From the NCBI GenBank assembly GCA_021296055.1, contig JAGWBE010000008.1:1-22017 (forward strand): a DNA stretch of 22,017 nucleotides, read 5' to 3'. Positions 7,500 through 16,455 of the stretch are shown here, piece by piece. Position 1 is the first letter of the stretch. Each line of letters opens with the position of its first letter. The translations under genes were made by a program, and so were the position numbers. The notes under the pieces are model-generated. The model was not told where the DNA came from. It ran no database searches and saw only the letters and a program-made list of their open reading frames with translations. The stretch is from Dehalococcoidia bacterium (GTDB lineage: Bacteria > Chloroflexota > Dehalococcoidia > Lucifugimonadales > Australimonadaceae).

Positions 7500-7889
7500 A
7501 TGACGCACGCGGCTCAGTCTACTTTTCCGCGACTCGAATTCTGGCGGGCGTTCTCGGATGAACGATTCGTGCTGCCGCGCTGCTCGGCGTGCGGAGCGTG
7601 GCAATCCTACGGCGCGCGGGCGTGCGCCGCCTGCGGCTCCGGCGGCCTCGAATGGCGGGACGCGAGCGGTGAGGGGAGCGTCTACAGCCTGATGGAGCGC
7701 TATGCGCAAGCGGGGGCGGAGCGCGTGTTGCACGTCGTAGTGCTGCAACTGGACGAGGGGCCGCTCGTGATGGGCGCAGCCTACGCGCCTGCGGGAGCGC
7801 TGCGCCCCGGCGCGCGGGTATCGGCGCTGGTGGGAGAGGCGGCGGTCGAGGGGCTGCCGTTGTTCGGAGTCTCGCCCGGCGCCGGATGA
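7500..7889 (+). CDS. DUF35 / OB-fold acyl-CoA-associated zinc ribbon protein
   Basis: The 129-residue protein has an N-terminal rubredoxin-like zinc ribbon, with C28-x2-C31 and C42-x2-C45, preceded by the helix FWRAFSDERFVLPR. A beta-rich OB-fold domain follows (GEGSVYSLMERY to LPLFGV). This is the DUF35 architecture. Such proteins usually bind acyl-CoA and partner with thiolases or steroid side-chain hydratases (ChsH2-like), but no thiolase gene lies in this window. The ATG at 7500 has no ribosome site; TACAGT ends six bases before it, suggesting leaderless translation. The gene appears to stand alone, 216 bases before lpdA. A role in acyl-CoA breakdown is inferred from the family only. Confidence 0.85.
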   Translation: MTHAAQSTFPRLEFWRAFSDERFVLPRCSACGAWQSYGARACAACGSGGLEWRDASGEGSVYSLMERYAQAGAERVLHVVVLQLDEGPLVMGAAYAPAGALRPGARVSALVGEAAVEGLPLFGVSPGAG

Positions 7890-7911
7890 ACGGGACCCAT
7901 TCACCCGGAGA

Positions 7912-7931
7912 TATAGATAGCGCCTATAGAT
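7912..7931. repeat. Tandem TATAGAT pair in the spacer before lpdA
   Basis: TATAGAT occurs at 7912-7918 and 7925-7931, 13 bases apart, in an AT-rich island of GC-rich DNA. The 216-base spacer (7890-8105) also holds the perfect palindrome GCGCATGCGC just downstream and the predicted lpdA promoter. I see no credible gene in it. Confidence 0.45.
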
Positions 7932-7988
7932 TTGCATGGCGCATGCGCAGCAGAGGGAAGAGGTTTTGGGATCGGCGGGCCGGGCGCG

Positions 7989-8017
7989 TTTACGGCGAGC
8001 GCAAGGTAGGCTATACT
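7989..8017 (+). promoter_or_regulatory. Predicted promoter of the lpdA-pdhABC operon
   Basis: TTTACG (7989-7994) and TATACT (8012-8017) have a 17-base spacer, four and five matches to consensus respectively. It would give a leader of about 80 bases. A second hexamer, TAAGTT (8093-8098), lies seven bases before the lpdA ATG, which lacks a ribosome site. A leaderless transcript from there is an alternative. Confidence 0.5.
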
Positions 8018-8105
8018 CCGATTTCGGCGGAACGTCCCGGCGTAACGCACGGAAGCGCCGCCACTCATCCTGAGCCGGGAAGGCTGTAACCTTAAGTTTG
8101 CTTCT

Positions 8106-9482
<1,377 letters not shown>

Positions 9483-9531
9483 GCCCGCGCGGGCGCGCCT
9501 AAGGCCGCCCCGCGAAACGAGAGGGCGGGAG

Positions 9532-10506
9532 ATGAAGGTAGCAAGAGCAGACAGCAAGACCGAACTCCTCGACCTGTACCGGCACATGAAGCTCATCCGC
9601 GTGTTCGAGGAGGCGTGCGCGCAGCAGTACATGCGCGGCAAGATTCGCGGCTTCCTACACCTGTACATCGGCGAGGAGGCGATCGCGGCGGGCGCCATCC
9701 CCCTCATGCAGCCGCAGGACTACGTCATCACCCACTACCGCGACCACGGCCACGCCCTGGCGCGCGGGATGGACCCCAACGCGGCCATGGCCGAGCTCTT
9801 CGGACGCGCCACGGGGTCGTCCAAGGGCAAGGGCGGCTCCATGCACCTGATGGACGGCTCCGTCAACATGATGGGCGGCTACGCCATCGTGGGCGGACAG
9901 ATACCGCTGGGCGTGGGTCTCGCCATGGCTTGCGCGCACCGGGGCGACGAGTCGCTCGTCCTCTGCTTCATCGGCGACGGCGCGCTGAACGAGGGCGAAT
10001 TCCACGAAGGAATGAACCTCGCCGCCATTTGGAACCTGCCCATCGTCATCTTCTGCGAGAACAACCTCTATGGGATGGGCGCGCCCGTGTCGGAGGTGCT
10101 AGCGGCCAAGGACATCTACAAGATGGCCGAGCCTTACGGCATCCCGTCGATGCAGATCGACGGGATGGACGTGCTGGCGGTGCGCTCCGCGATGGTGGAA
10201 GTGTACGAGCACGTGCGCTCCGGCAAAGGCCCCTACTTTGTCGAGGCGTTGGCCTACCGCTTCCGCGGCCACTCCATGTCCGACCCGGCCGAGTATCGCC
10301 ACAAGGACGAGGAGGCGCTCTGGCGCCAACGCGACCCTGTCCCTACTTTCCACGCTTACCTGCTGGGCGAGGAGGGCGTGTCGGAGGCGGAGTTGGACGC
10401 CGTGGACGCCGAGGTGGACGCGCAGGTGGAGGCGGCGGTGGAGTTCGCCAACGCCAGCCCCGAGCCGGACATCTCCGAACTCGCGTCGGACATCATCGGG
10501 AGTTAG
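9532..10506 (+). CDS. pdhA: Pyruvate dehydrogenase E1 component, alpha subunit
   Basis: Thiamine-diphosphate-dependent decarboxylase subunit; with E1beta it converts pyruvate and lipoyl-E2 to acetyl-lipoyl-E2 and CO2. The 324-residue protein has the ThDP fold signature GDG (148-150) followed 27 residues later by NN (177-178). It also has RGFLHLYIGEEA (39-50), THYRDHGHALARG (67-79) and YRFRGHSMSDPAEYRHKDE, which resembles pyruvate-specific E1alpha of the cyanobacterial/plastid and mitochondrial type. Acetoin or branched-chain substrates cannot be fully excluded. GAGGG (9521-9525) lies six bases before the ATG. The stop codon is two bases before pdhB, so the subunits are translationally coupled. 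Confidence 0.94.
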   Translation: MKVARADSKTELLDLYRHMKLIRVFEEACAQQYMRGKIRGFLHLYIGEEAIAAGAIPLMQPQDYVITHYRDHGHALARGMDPNAAMAELFGRATGSSKGKGGSMHLMDGSVNMMGGYAIVGGQIPLGVGLAMACAHRGDESLVLCFIGDGALNEGEFHEGMNLAAIWNLPIVIFCENNLYGMGAPVSEVLAAKDIYKMAEPYGIPSMQIDGMDVLAVRSAMVEVYEHVRSGKGPYFVEALAYRFRGHSMSDPAEYRHKDEEALWRQRDPVPTFHAYLLGEEGVSEAELDAVDAEVDAQVEAAVEFANASPEPDISELASDIIGS

Positions 10507-10508
10507 CC

Positions 10509-11486
10509 ATGGCCGAGATCACTTACCGCGAAGCCGTTGCTCACGCCTTGACCGAGGCGCTGGACGCCGACGACCGCGTCTTCATCATGGGCGAGGACGT
10601 AGGAGCCTACGGCGGCGCCTACGCCGTAACCAGGGGGATGCTGGACAAGTACGGCCCGACGCGCATCCGCGAGGCGCCCATCGCCGAGTCGGTCTTCGCG
10701 GGCGCGGGCGCAGGCGCGGCGATGGGCGGCATGCGGCCTGTCGTCGAGTTCATGACCATCAACTTCAGCCTGCTGGCCATCGACCAGATCGTGAACCACG
10801 CGACCAAGGTGCGCTACATGTCGGGCGGCCAGTTCAACGCGCCCGTCATCTACCGCGCCGTCACGGGAGGCGGCGCGGGCCTCGCCGCAACCCACTCCCA
10901 GAGCCTCGAGCCGTGGTACGCCACGCTCCCGGGCATCCACGTCGTTCTGCCCTCCACGCCCTACGACGCCCTAGGCCTGTTGCGCGAAGCCTTCGCGAAG
11001 GAAGACCCCGTGCTCTTCTCCGAGCACGCGCTGCTCTACCGCCTCAAAGGCGAGGTCCCCGACGAGCATTACACCATCCCCTTCGGCGCGGCGGACGTGA
11101 AGCGGCGCGGAGCGGACGTAACGCTCGTCGCCTACTCGCGCATGGTGCACGTGGCGCTCGACGCCGCCCAGCTGCTCGCCCAACGCGGCGTGGAAGCGGA
11201 GGTGATCGACCTGCGCACGCTGCGCCCCCTCGATATGGAGACGGTCTACCAGTCGGTGCGCAAGACGAACCGGGTGGCCGTGGTGGAGGAGGCGTGGCGC
11301 ACGGGCGGGTTCGCCGCCGAAGTTGCCGCGCAGATTCAGGAGGCGTGCTTCGACGACCTCGACGGTCCGGTGGCGCGGGTGGCGGGGGAGGACGTGCCGC
11401 AGCCCTACGCGGCCAACCTGGAGCGTGCCTCTATACCCAGCGCGCAGAAAGTGGTGGATACTCTAGCGGAGGTCGTCGGCGTCTAA
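10509..11486 (+). CDS. pdhB: Pyruvate dehydrogenase E1 component, beta subunit
   Basis: Partner of E1alpha, completing the ThDP site and E2 docking. The 325-residue protein shows the transketolase pyrimidine-binding domain, with MGEDVGAYGGAY (about 27-38), REAPIAESVFAGAGAGAA and EFMTINFSLLAIDQIVNHATK, then the C-terminal transketolase domain (DVTLVAYSRMVHVALDAA, EVIDLRTLRPLDMETV, VVEEAWRTGG). The sequence EFMTxNF with AIDQI is typical of pyruvate-type E1beta. GGGAG at 10498-10502, inside the end of pdhA, lies six bases before the ATG. It is followed by pdhC after 52 bases. Confidence 0.94.
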   Translation: MAEITYREAVAHALTEALDADDRVFIMGEDVGAYGGAYAVTRGMLDKYGPTRIREAPIAESVFAGAGAGAAMGGMRPVVEFMTINFSLLAIDQIVNHATKVRYMSGGQFNAPVIYRAVTGGGAGLAATHSQSLEPWYATLPGIHVVLPSTPYDALGLLREAFAKEDPVLFSEHALLYRLKGEVPDEHYTIPFGAADVKRRGADVTLVAYSRMVHVALDAAQLLAQRGVEAEVIDLRTLRPLDMETVYQSVRKTNRVAVVEEAWRTGGFAAEVAAQIQEACFDDLDGPVARVAGEDVPQPYAANLERASIPSAQKVVDTLAEVVGV

Positions 11487-11538
11487 CGGCGCCGCGCTCA
11501 CGGACGCGCAACCCGCCGCACCCAAGACGGAGGAGCCT

Positions 11539-12834
11539 ATGGCCACTGAAGTCCTGATGCCCCAGATGGGATACGACATGACCGAGGGAACGGTCGTGAA
11601 GTGGGTCAAGCAGGAGGGCGACGCCGTCTCGAAGGGCGAAGTCATCGCCGAGATTGAGACGGATAAGGCGACGGTGGAGATGGAGGCGGAGGCGGGCGGC
11701 GTGCTGCGCCGCATCGCCGTCGGCGAGGGCGCGACCGTGCCCGTCGGCCAGGTCATCGGCGTCATCGGCGCTGCCGACGAGGAGCTTCCCGAGGCGGACG
11801 CCGCCGCGCCGGCGCCGCCGGCGCAGGCGGTGGAAGAGGCCGCGCCCATTCCTCAAACGGAGGCTGTGTCCGCCCCTGCGGACGGCGGCGCGTCCGGGGC
11901 GCTCCGCGCCTCACCGGTGGCGCGACGCCTCGCCGACGAGCGCGGCGTCGATCTCAAGCAAGTGACCGGCACCGGCCCGGGCGGGCGCATCACCAAGGAG
12001 GACGTGCTGAACTTCGTGCCTCCGTCCGAGGCGCCTGCCGCCGCGCCGGAGGCGGCGCCCGTTCCCCAGGCTGCGCCCGCAGCGGCGACCGCCGCAGGGC
12101 AGTCGATGCGGGTAGGGCCGCCGCCCCGCTTGCCCGACGCGCAAGGCCGCATCCCCTTGTCCAAGATGGCGCTGGCCATCGCACGGCGCACCGCCGCCAC
12201 CAAGGGCCCCGTCCCCCACTACTACGTCAACGCCGCGGTGGACATGACGCGCGCGATGGAGTTCCGCCGCGAGATCAACGAGGCGCTGAGCGACGTGCGA
12301 GTGAGCGTGAACGACCTCGTCATCAAGGCCGCCGCCCTTGCCCTGCGGAAGCACCCCGTGTTCAACGCCACCTTCCAGGACGACCACCTGGAGGTCTCGC
12401 CCCACGTCAACGTCGGCGCCGCCGTGGCGCTGGACGAGGGACTGGTCGTGCCAGCGATTCTCGAGTGTGAGCGCAAGCCGCTGACACAGATCGCCAAGGA
12501 GGCGAAGGACCTGGGCCGCCGCGCGAGGGAGGGCAAGCTTCGCCAAGACGAGTACACGGCGGGAACCTTCAGCATCAGCAACCTCGGCATGTTTGAGGTG
12601 GACAGCTTCACGGCCATCATCGTGTCGCCCCAAGCGGCGGTGCTGGCCGTCGGGGCGGTGCAGTCCACCCCCGTCGTGCGCAACAACGAGGTAGTGGTGC
12701 GTCAGATGATGCAGGCGTCGCTCTCCGCCGACCACCGCATCAGCAACGGGGCGGACGCGGCGCAGTTCCTGGTCGAGATTAAGCGCGGCCTAGAGGCGCC
12801 GTTCAGCCTCATCGCCGACGACTTGCGGGGCTAG
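11539..12834 (+). CDS. pdhC: Dihydrolipoamide acetyltransferase (E2)
   Basis: Core of the complex, transferring the acetyl group from lipoyl to CoA. In the 431-residue protein: one N-terminal lipoyl domain (1-80) with lipoylated K43 in ETDKATVEME; an Ala/Pro linker; the E3/E1-binding domain (about 121-160, ASPVARRLADERGVD...GPGGRITKEDV); a second Ala/Pro linker; and the catalytic domain (about 205-431). The active-site block reads DHRISNG: His399 is present, but the usual DG is NG (Asn403). This position is known to vary in plastid-type E2, so activity is still likely. GGAGG (11529-11533) lies five bases before the ATG. It closes the operon and converges on the NHL gene with 11 bases between. 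Confidence 0.95.
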   Translation: MATEVLMPQMGYDMTEGTVVKWVKQEGDAVSKGEVIAEIETDKATVEMEAEAGGVLRRIAVGEGATVPVGQVIGVIGAADEELPEADAAAPAPPAQAVEEAAPIPQTEAVSAPADGGASGALRASPVARRLADERGVDLKQVTGTGPGGRITKEDVLNFVPPSEAPAAAPEAAPVPQAAPAAATAAGQSMRVGPPPRLPDAQGRIPLSKMALAIARRTAATKGPVPHYYVNAAVDMTRAMEFRREINEALSDVRVSVNDLVIKAAALALRKHPVFNATFQDDHLEVSPHVNVGAAVALDEGLVVPAILECERKPLTQIAKEAKDLGRRAREGKLRQDEYTAGTFSISNLGMFEVDSFTAIIVSPQAAVLAVGAVQSTPVVRNNEVVVRQMMQASLSADHRISNGADAAQFLVEIKRGLEAPFSLIADDLRG

Positions 12835-12845
12835 CGCCGCCTCCT

Positions 12846-13871
12846 CTACTTCACGCGCACGAAGCGCTGTAGGCGCTTGCCGGTGTTGACCTCGCCTGTG
12901 AAGAGGTTGCCGTTGGCGTCGCCCGCCAGACTGTGCACCCACTCGAAGTAACCGGCAAGGCGACCGGGGTGGCCGAATGCGCCGACCACTTGGAGGTCGC
13001 GCCGCGTCAGTATCCACACCTTCATATTGGTGCCGTCGGGGACGTAGAGATAGGTCTGCTCGGGGTCGGGAGAGAACTCCAAGTCCCATACGGCGCCCAT
13101 CGCCAGCGTGCGCGTGGCGAAGAACGACTCGGCGACGAACGTTCCGTCCTTGTGGAACACCTGGACGCGGTTGTTGGTGCGGTCGGCGGTGTAGACCAGG
13201 CCGTCGTTGGAGATGCGGACGGCGTGGACGGGCGAGCGGAAGGAGCGCAGCACCTCGTCGTCGGGGTTGTAGGGCGGCAATTCCTCGTCATGGGGCGTCT
13301 CGCCGTAAGCGCCCCAGTGGCGCTTATACGCGCCCGTCTGCGCGTCGAACACCACGACGCGGCGGTTGGCGTAGCCGTCGGCGATATACGCCTCGTTCGC
13401 CTCGTGATCGACGGCGATGTCCGCCGCGCGCCCCAGCAGGCGGGTGTCGTTGCTGCCGCCCGTCTCGCCCCACTGGCCAATGGTGAGCAGGCGTTCGCCG
13501 TCGGCGGTGGACTTGAAGATGACGTGGTCTTCGTCGTTGATGCCGCCCGTCCAGACGTTGTCGTCGTCATCGACGAACAGGCCGTGTTCGGTTACGGGCC
13601 AACGCTCCCCGTCCCGCGCGCCCCACGCGCGGACGACGTGTCCCTGGGGGTCGAACTGGAGCACGGAGGGCGCGGGGAAGCAGCACTCGGCGATGGGCGG
13701 GTCTTGCGCTGCGCCGGTCTCGCGCTCCGTCAGGCTGCGCGGGCGGTGGACGACCCACACATGGTTGCGGCGGTCGACGGCGACGCCCGCCACCTGGCCA
13801 ATGATCCAGTTCTCCGGCAGCGGCTTAGGCCAGTAGGGGTCTACCTCGTAGTGCGGGACGGCCTCGGCCAC
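12846..13871 (-). CDS. NHL-repeat beta-propeller protein
   Basis: The 341-residue protein is built from repeated NHL-like blades: VAGVAVDRRNHVWVVHR, HGLFVDDDDNVWTGG, AADIAVDHEANEAYIADGYANRRVVVFD, VHAVRISNDGLVYTADRTNNRVQVFHKDG, and VHSLAGDANGNLFTGEVNTGKRLQRF. It is thus a six-bladed or similar propeller. Relatives include the amidating lyase PAL domain and various secreted proteins, but no signal peptide is seen here and the start is tight against the upstream gene. GTG 13871 begins one base after the FAH-family gene ends, with a G-run as weak ribosome site, implying translational coupling. Function is unknown: a propeller may be a lactonase-like enzyme or a binding scaffold for the same pathway (inference). 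Confidence 0.85.
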   Translation of the reverse strand: MAEAVPHYEVDPYWPKPLPENWIIGQVAGVAVDRRNHVWVVHRPRSLTERETGAAQDPPIAECCFPAPSVLQFDPQGHVVRAWGARDGERWPVTEHGLFVDDDDNVWTGGINDEDHVIFKSTADGERLLTIGQWGETGGSNDTRLLGRAADIAVDHEANEAYIADGYANRRVVVFDAQTGAYKRHWGAYGETPHDEELPPYNPDDEVLRSFRSPVHAVRISNDGLVYTADRTNNRVQVFHKDGTFVAESFFATRTLAMGAVWDLEFSPDPEQTYLYVPDGTNMKVWILTRRDLQVVGAFGHPGRLAGYFEWVHSLAGDANGNLFTGEVNTGKRLQRFVRVK

Positions 13872-13872
13872 G

Positions 13873-14730
13873 CTAGCCCCCGCGGTCGTACAGGTCGGGC
13901 CACGTCATCGGCCCGGCGTCCGTGGCGACGATGCGGTTGCGCAGCAGGCCCACTTGCTCGATCTCCACCTCCACCACGTCGCCGTCTTGCATCGCGCGGC
14001 GCGCGCCGGGCAGGCTCGGCGGACGGACGGTGCCGGTATAGATGATGTCGCCCTGCTGCAAGGTGGCGTAGCTGCTGAGGTAGCTGACGAGGCGGGCGAC
14101 GCTGTTGCGCATATTGCGCGTGCGCCCCTCCGCAACCACCTCGCCGTTCAGCCGAATCTCCATCGCCAGGTCGCCGTAGTCGAGGCCCGTAACGATGGCG
14201 GGGCCCAGGCACGCCCACGTGTCGAGGCCTTTGGCGGGAAGGCGCGCGGGCTCTTCGATGCCCTGGCGCTCGCCGTACCACGTGTTCTCGCTCCAGTCGT
14301 TGCCGACGGAGACGCCGAACACGTAGCCCGGCGCGTCCTCCACGGAGATGTGCCTGCCTGGCTTGCCGATGATGACGACCAGCTCGCCCTCGTAGTTCAG
14401 ATTGGCCGCGCCGGGGGGCAACTCCACGTCCCCCTCGTGCGGGTTGAGCGACGTAGCCAGCTTTGCGAACCATCGCGGGTGCGGGATGGGCTGGCGCTCG
14501 CCGGGCGTGTCGTGGTTCGTGGTTACGCCGATGACCTTGGCGACGTGCTCCGGCGCCAGCGGAACCAGCAGCTCGACGTCCGCCAGCGCGTGCGAACGCC
14601 CGGCGCGGCGCGGCGGGTCGTCGAACAGCGAGCCTTCCAGCTCGTGGATGGTCTCGCCGTCGAGGACACCGTAGGCGGCGCGTCCCTCGGCGCGGTAGCG
14701 GACGAAGCGCGTTATCCGGTTGTCGGCCAC
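13873..14730 (-). CDS. Fumarylacetoacetate hydrolase (FAH) family protein
   Basis: The 285-residue protein has an N-terminal cap-like segment and a C-terminal FAH domain. The domain carries metal-binding acids in NLNYEGELVVIIG (about 110-122), the block VFGVSVGNDWSENTWY, the glycine-containing loop AKGLDTWACLGPAIV and the end motif LQQGDIIYTGT. Family members hydrolyse C-C bonds of acylpyruvates, decarboxylate oxaloacetate or hydrate 2-hydroxypentadienoate; they commonly act late in aromatic ring breakdown. The usual FND...RD motif is GNDWSE here. GTG 14730 has AAGGAG (complement of 14739-14744) eight bases upstream. It lies 36 bases after Rieske oxygenase 2 and one base before the NHL gene, so an oxygenase-hydrolase-propeller operon is likely. 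Substrate unknown. Confidence 0.92.
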   Translation of the reverse strand: MADNRITRFVRYRAEGRAAYGVLDGETIHELEGSLFDDPPRRAGRSHALADVELLVPLAPEHVAKVIGVTTNHDTPGERQPIPHPRWFAKLATSLNPHEGDVELPPGAANLNYEGELVVIIGKPGRHISVEDAPGYVFGVSVGNDWSENTWYGERQGIEEPARLPAKGLDTWACLGPAIVTGLDYGDLAMEIRLNGEVVAEGRTRNMRNSVARLVSYLSSYATLQQGDIIYTGTVRPPSLPGARRAMQDGDVVEVEIEQVGLLRNRIVATDAGPMTWPDLYDRGG

Positions 14731-14766
14731 AGGGCGTTCTCCTTGACGAGCGGGGCGCTGCGCGGG

Positions 14767-16104
14767 CTAGCCGTGCAGCGCCGCCGTTCCCTCGAAGTTG
14801 GCGGTCATCGGCTCGATGGGGATGTCCGCCCAGCTCTCGGCGTTCATGAACTCCTCCCATCGACGGTAGAAGTGGCGCTGGTTGCTCTCGGAGATGTAGC
14901 GCTCGGCGACGACGCCGGGGTAGTCGTCGTGCGCGCCCGCGCGGCCTACGCCCATCGACACGTGCTGCCTGTACTTGCGAGCCACCGGGCTGCGGCTCGC
15001 CTCCGACACCTGGCGCCAGTTGTCGATGTCGTCCTGCTCGTTCAACCCCGTCGCGCCGTTGTTCTGTGCGTGGCCCGCCGACAGCGCCTGCTTCATCTCC
15101 TCCGGCGCGTCCTTGTCGAATACGGTGAAGTCCCAGAACTCCGTCAGCAGCGGCCCGCGCGGAAGCGCCAGGCGGAAGCCCAGCACTCCGTTGGGGAAGA
15201 GGCTGTGATTGCCCAGCCGCACCTGCGTCGCGCGGAATCGCCCGAGACGACGCTCCACCTCCGGCAGCGTCTCCTCGTGGTAGCGCTCGAAGCGCTCGCG
15301 GTTGTCCTTCGTCACCCCCGCCAGGATCTCCAGCCCCGTGCTGCCCGTCGGGCGGGTGGTGATGCTGTGGCCGTTGACGGACACGTGGCGCGCGTCGCTC
15401 ACCAGCTGCTGCTCCATCGTGGGGCGCGGACGCCCGATGAAGCGCGCCTTCACCGCTGCGGCGGAGGCGTGGGTGACGGGGACGTGGTAGTTGTCGGAGC
15501 AGTTGTCGACGGGCGTCTTCCAGTTCACCGGCTGCAGCCACTTGATGGGGCCGACGGCGACGGTGCCGCCGTCGCGGCGGTTGAACACCGTGTCCAGATA
15601 CCAGCGCGCGTCGCCCAGATACGCCTCCAGGCTCGGCGCCTCGTGATCCCACGTCGCGAACACGATGCCCGCGTAGGTGTCCACCTTGGCTTCGATCAGA
15701 CTGAGCTCGTCCATGGCGAGGGCGTCGTAGTAGGCCTCGGGGATGCCCGGGACGTGCTCGAGGCGCCCGTCGTTGGAGAACGTCCAGCCGTGGTAGGTGC
15801 ACATGAAATTCTTGGCGTTCCCCTCGTCGGCGCGGACGACGCGGTTCCCGCGGTGGCGGCACATGTTGAGGAAGACGTGGAGCCGCCCGCCGTTGTCCCG
15901 CGTGAGGATGACGGGGTCCTCACCCATGTAGGAGTGGAAGAAGTCGTTGACCTTGGGCACGAGCGACACGTGGCCGACCATCTGCCACGCGCGCCCGAAT
16001 ATCTTCTCGAGCTCCTCCTGGTAGATGTCTGCGTCGACGAAGATGCGCCTGTCGAGCGCTCCCGTCTCGGCGTCGATGATGCTGTACTTCTTGGTGGCGA
16101 CCAT
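14767..16104 (-). CDS. Rieske [2Fe-2S] aromatic-ring-hydroxylating oxygenase, alpha subunit (2)
   Basis: The 445-residue protein has a complete Rieske centre, C82-x-H84 and C102-x2-H105 (MCRHRG...CTYHGWTF). It also has a canonical mononuclear iron motif, NWKTPVDNCSDNYHVPVTH, giving bridging D204 and ligands H207 and H212; the C-terminal acidic ligand is probably in EQDDIDNW. This is the class with beta-subunit-dependent dioxygenases (benzoate/biphenyl-like), but no SnoaL-fold beta subunit or reductase gene lies nearby. The ATG at 16104 has GGAGG (complement of 16113-16117) eight bases upstream; the open frame to 16152 is not needed. It leads the operon with the FAH and NHL genes. The predicted role is dihydroxylation or monooxygenation of an unknown aromatic acid or related compound. 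Confidence 0.94.
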   Translation of the reverse strand: MVATKKYSIIDAETGALDRRIFVDADIYQEELEKIFGRAWQMVGHVSLVPKVNDFFHSYMGEDPVILTRDNGGRLHVFLNMCRHRGNRVVRADEGNAKNFMCTYHGWTFSNDGRLEHVPGIPEAYYDALAMDELSLIEAKVDTYAGIVFATWDHEAPSLEAYLGDARWYLDTVFNRRDGGTVAVGPIKWLQPVNWKTPVDNCSDNYHVPVTHASAAAVKARFIGRPRPTMEQQLVSDARHVSVNGHSITTRPTGSTGLEILAGVTKDNRERFERYHEETLPEVERRLGRFRATQVRLGNHSLFPNGVLGFRLALPRGPLLTEFWDFTVFDKDAPEEMKQALSAGHAQNNGATGLNEQDDIDNWRQVSEASRSPVARKYRQHVSMGVGRAGAHDDYPGVVAERYISESNQRHFYRRWEEFMNAESWADIPIEPMTANFEGTAALHG

Positions 16105-16133
16105 CAGAGCGGCCTCCTGCGGAAGGTGCGTGT

Positions 16134-16139
16134 ACTTTA
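16134..16139 (-). promoter_or_regulatory. Predicted -10 of the Rieske 2 - FAH - NHL operon
   Basis: The complement reads TAAAGT, 29 bases before the ATG at 16104, leaving room for a start site and the GGAGG. No convincing -35 is visible. Confidence 0.35.
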
Positions 16140-16172
16140 CCACTAGGGGCAATGGGGGGCGTTCGCGTTGCG

Positions 16173-16195
16173 GGGACAGGTTTCAAACCTGTCCC
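16173..16195. repeat. Perfect palindromic repeat, GGGACAGGTTT-C-AAACCTGTCCC
   Basis: Two 11-base arms pair perfectly around a single C. It is the best-preserved copy of the family seen at 6153-6180 and 19703-19723. It lies between the divergent Rieske 2 and Rieske 3 genes. The rest of the 351-base gap (16105-16455) holds the two promoters, a degenerate second-family repeat at 16403 and no credible gene. Confidence 0.8.
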
Positions 16196-16372
16196 TACGG
16201 AGGAGGTGGGCGCGGGGCGGCGCTGCCTCGCCCCAGATGCGTCGAGGGGCCGTCTTGCGGGTTGGAAGGCGCTGCGCGTCGAGGAATTGGTATTCGAGGG
16301 CGCCTGTGTTCCATTGTGTCTGCGTGAGAATGTTGAAGGCGCGCCTGTACTGCGACTGGATGACTGAGAAGA

Positions 16373-16378
16373 TAGAAT
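16373..16378 (+). promoter_or_regulatory. Predicted -10 of Rieske oxygenase 3
   Basis: TAGAAT matches the consensus at five of six positions and lies 77 bases before the start at 16456. CTGCGA at 16350-16355 is a weak -35 with 17 bases between. Confidence 0.35.
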
Positions 16379-16402
16379 ACGGTTCCTAACGGCCTAGGGC
16401 GG

Positions 16403-16428
16403 CCTTCAGGGACTCAGGGCGAGCGGAG
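16403..16428. repeat. Degenerate copy of the CCTTCGA...TCAGGGCGAACG repeat
   Basis: The right half, CTCAGGGCGAGCGGAG, resembles the element at 21793-21821 closely and CCTTC is shared on the left, but the middle differs. It lies in the leader of Rieske oxygenase 3. Confidence 0.35.
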
Positions 16429-16455
16429 GGATTGCATAGACTCGTAGGAGAGGGG

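Noticed and set aside
7886..8089. 67-codon open frame between the DUF35 gene and lpdA
   Set aside because: It overlaps the DUF35 stop codon, has no ribosome site, contains the repeats and predicted promoter, and shows no domain.
13841..16146. Very long open frames antisense or out of frame to the Rieske 2 / FAH / NHL genes (about 670-730 codons)
   Set aside because: Arg/Ala/His-rich translations without any family motif, lying over three genes with clear motifs and start signals; typical of GC-rich DNA.
16152..16367. 71-codon open frame between Rieske 2 and 3
   Set aside because: Its GTGFKPVPT segment is just the translation of the palindromic repeat; no start signal or family.
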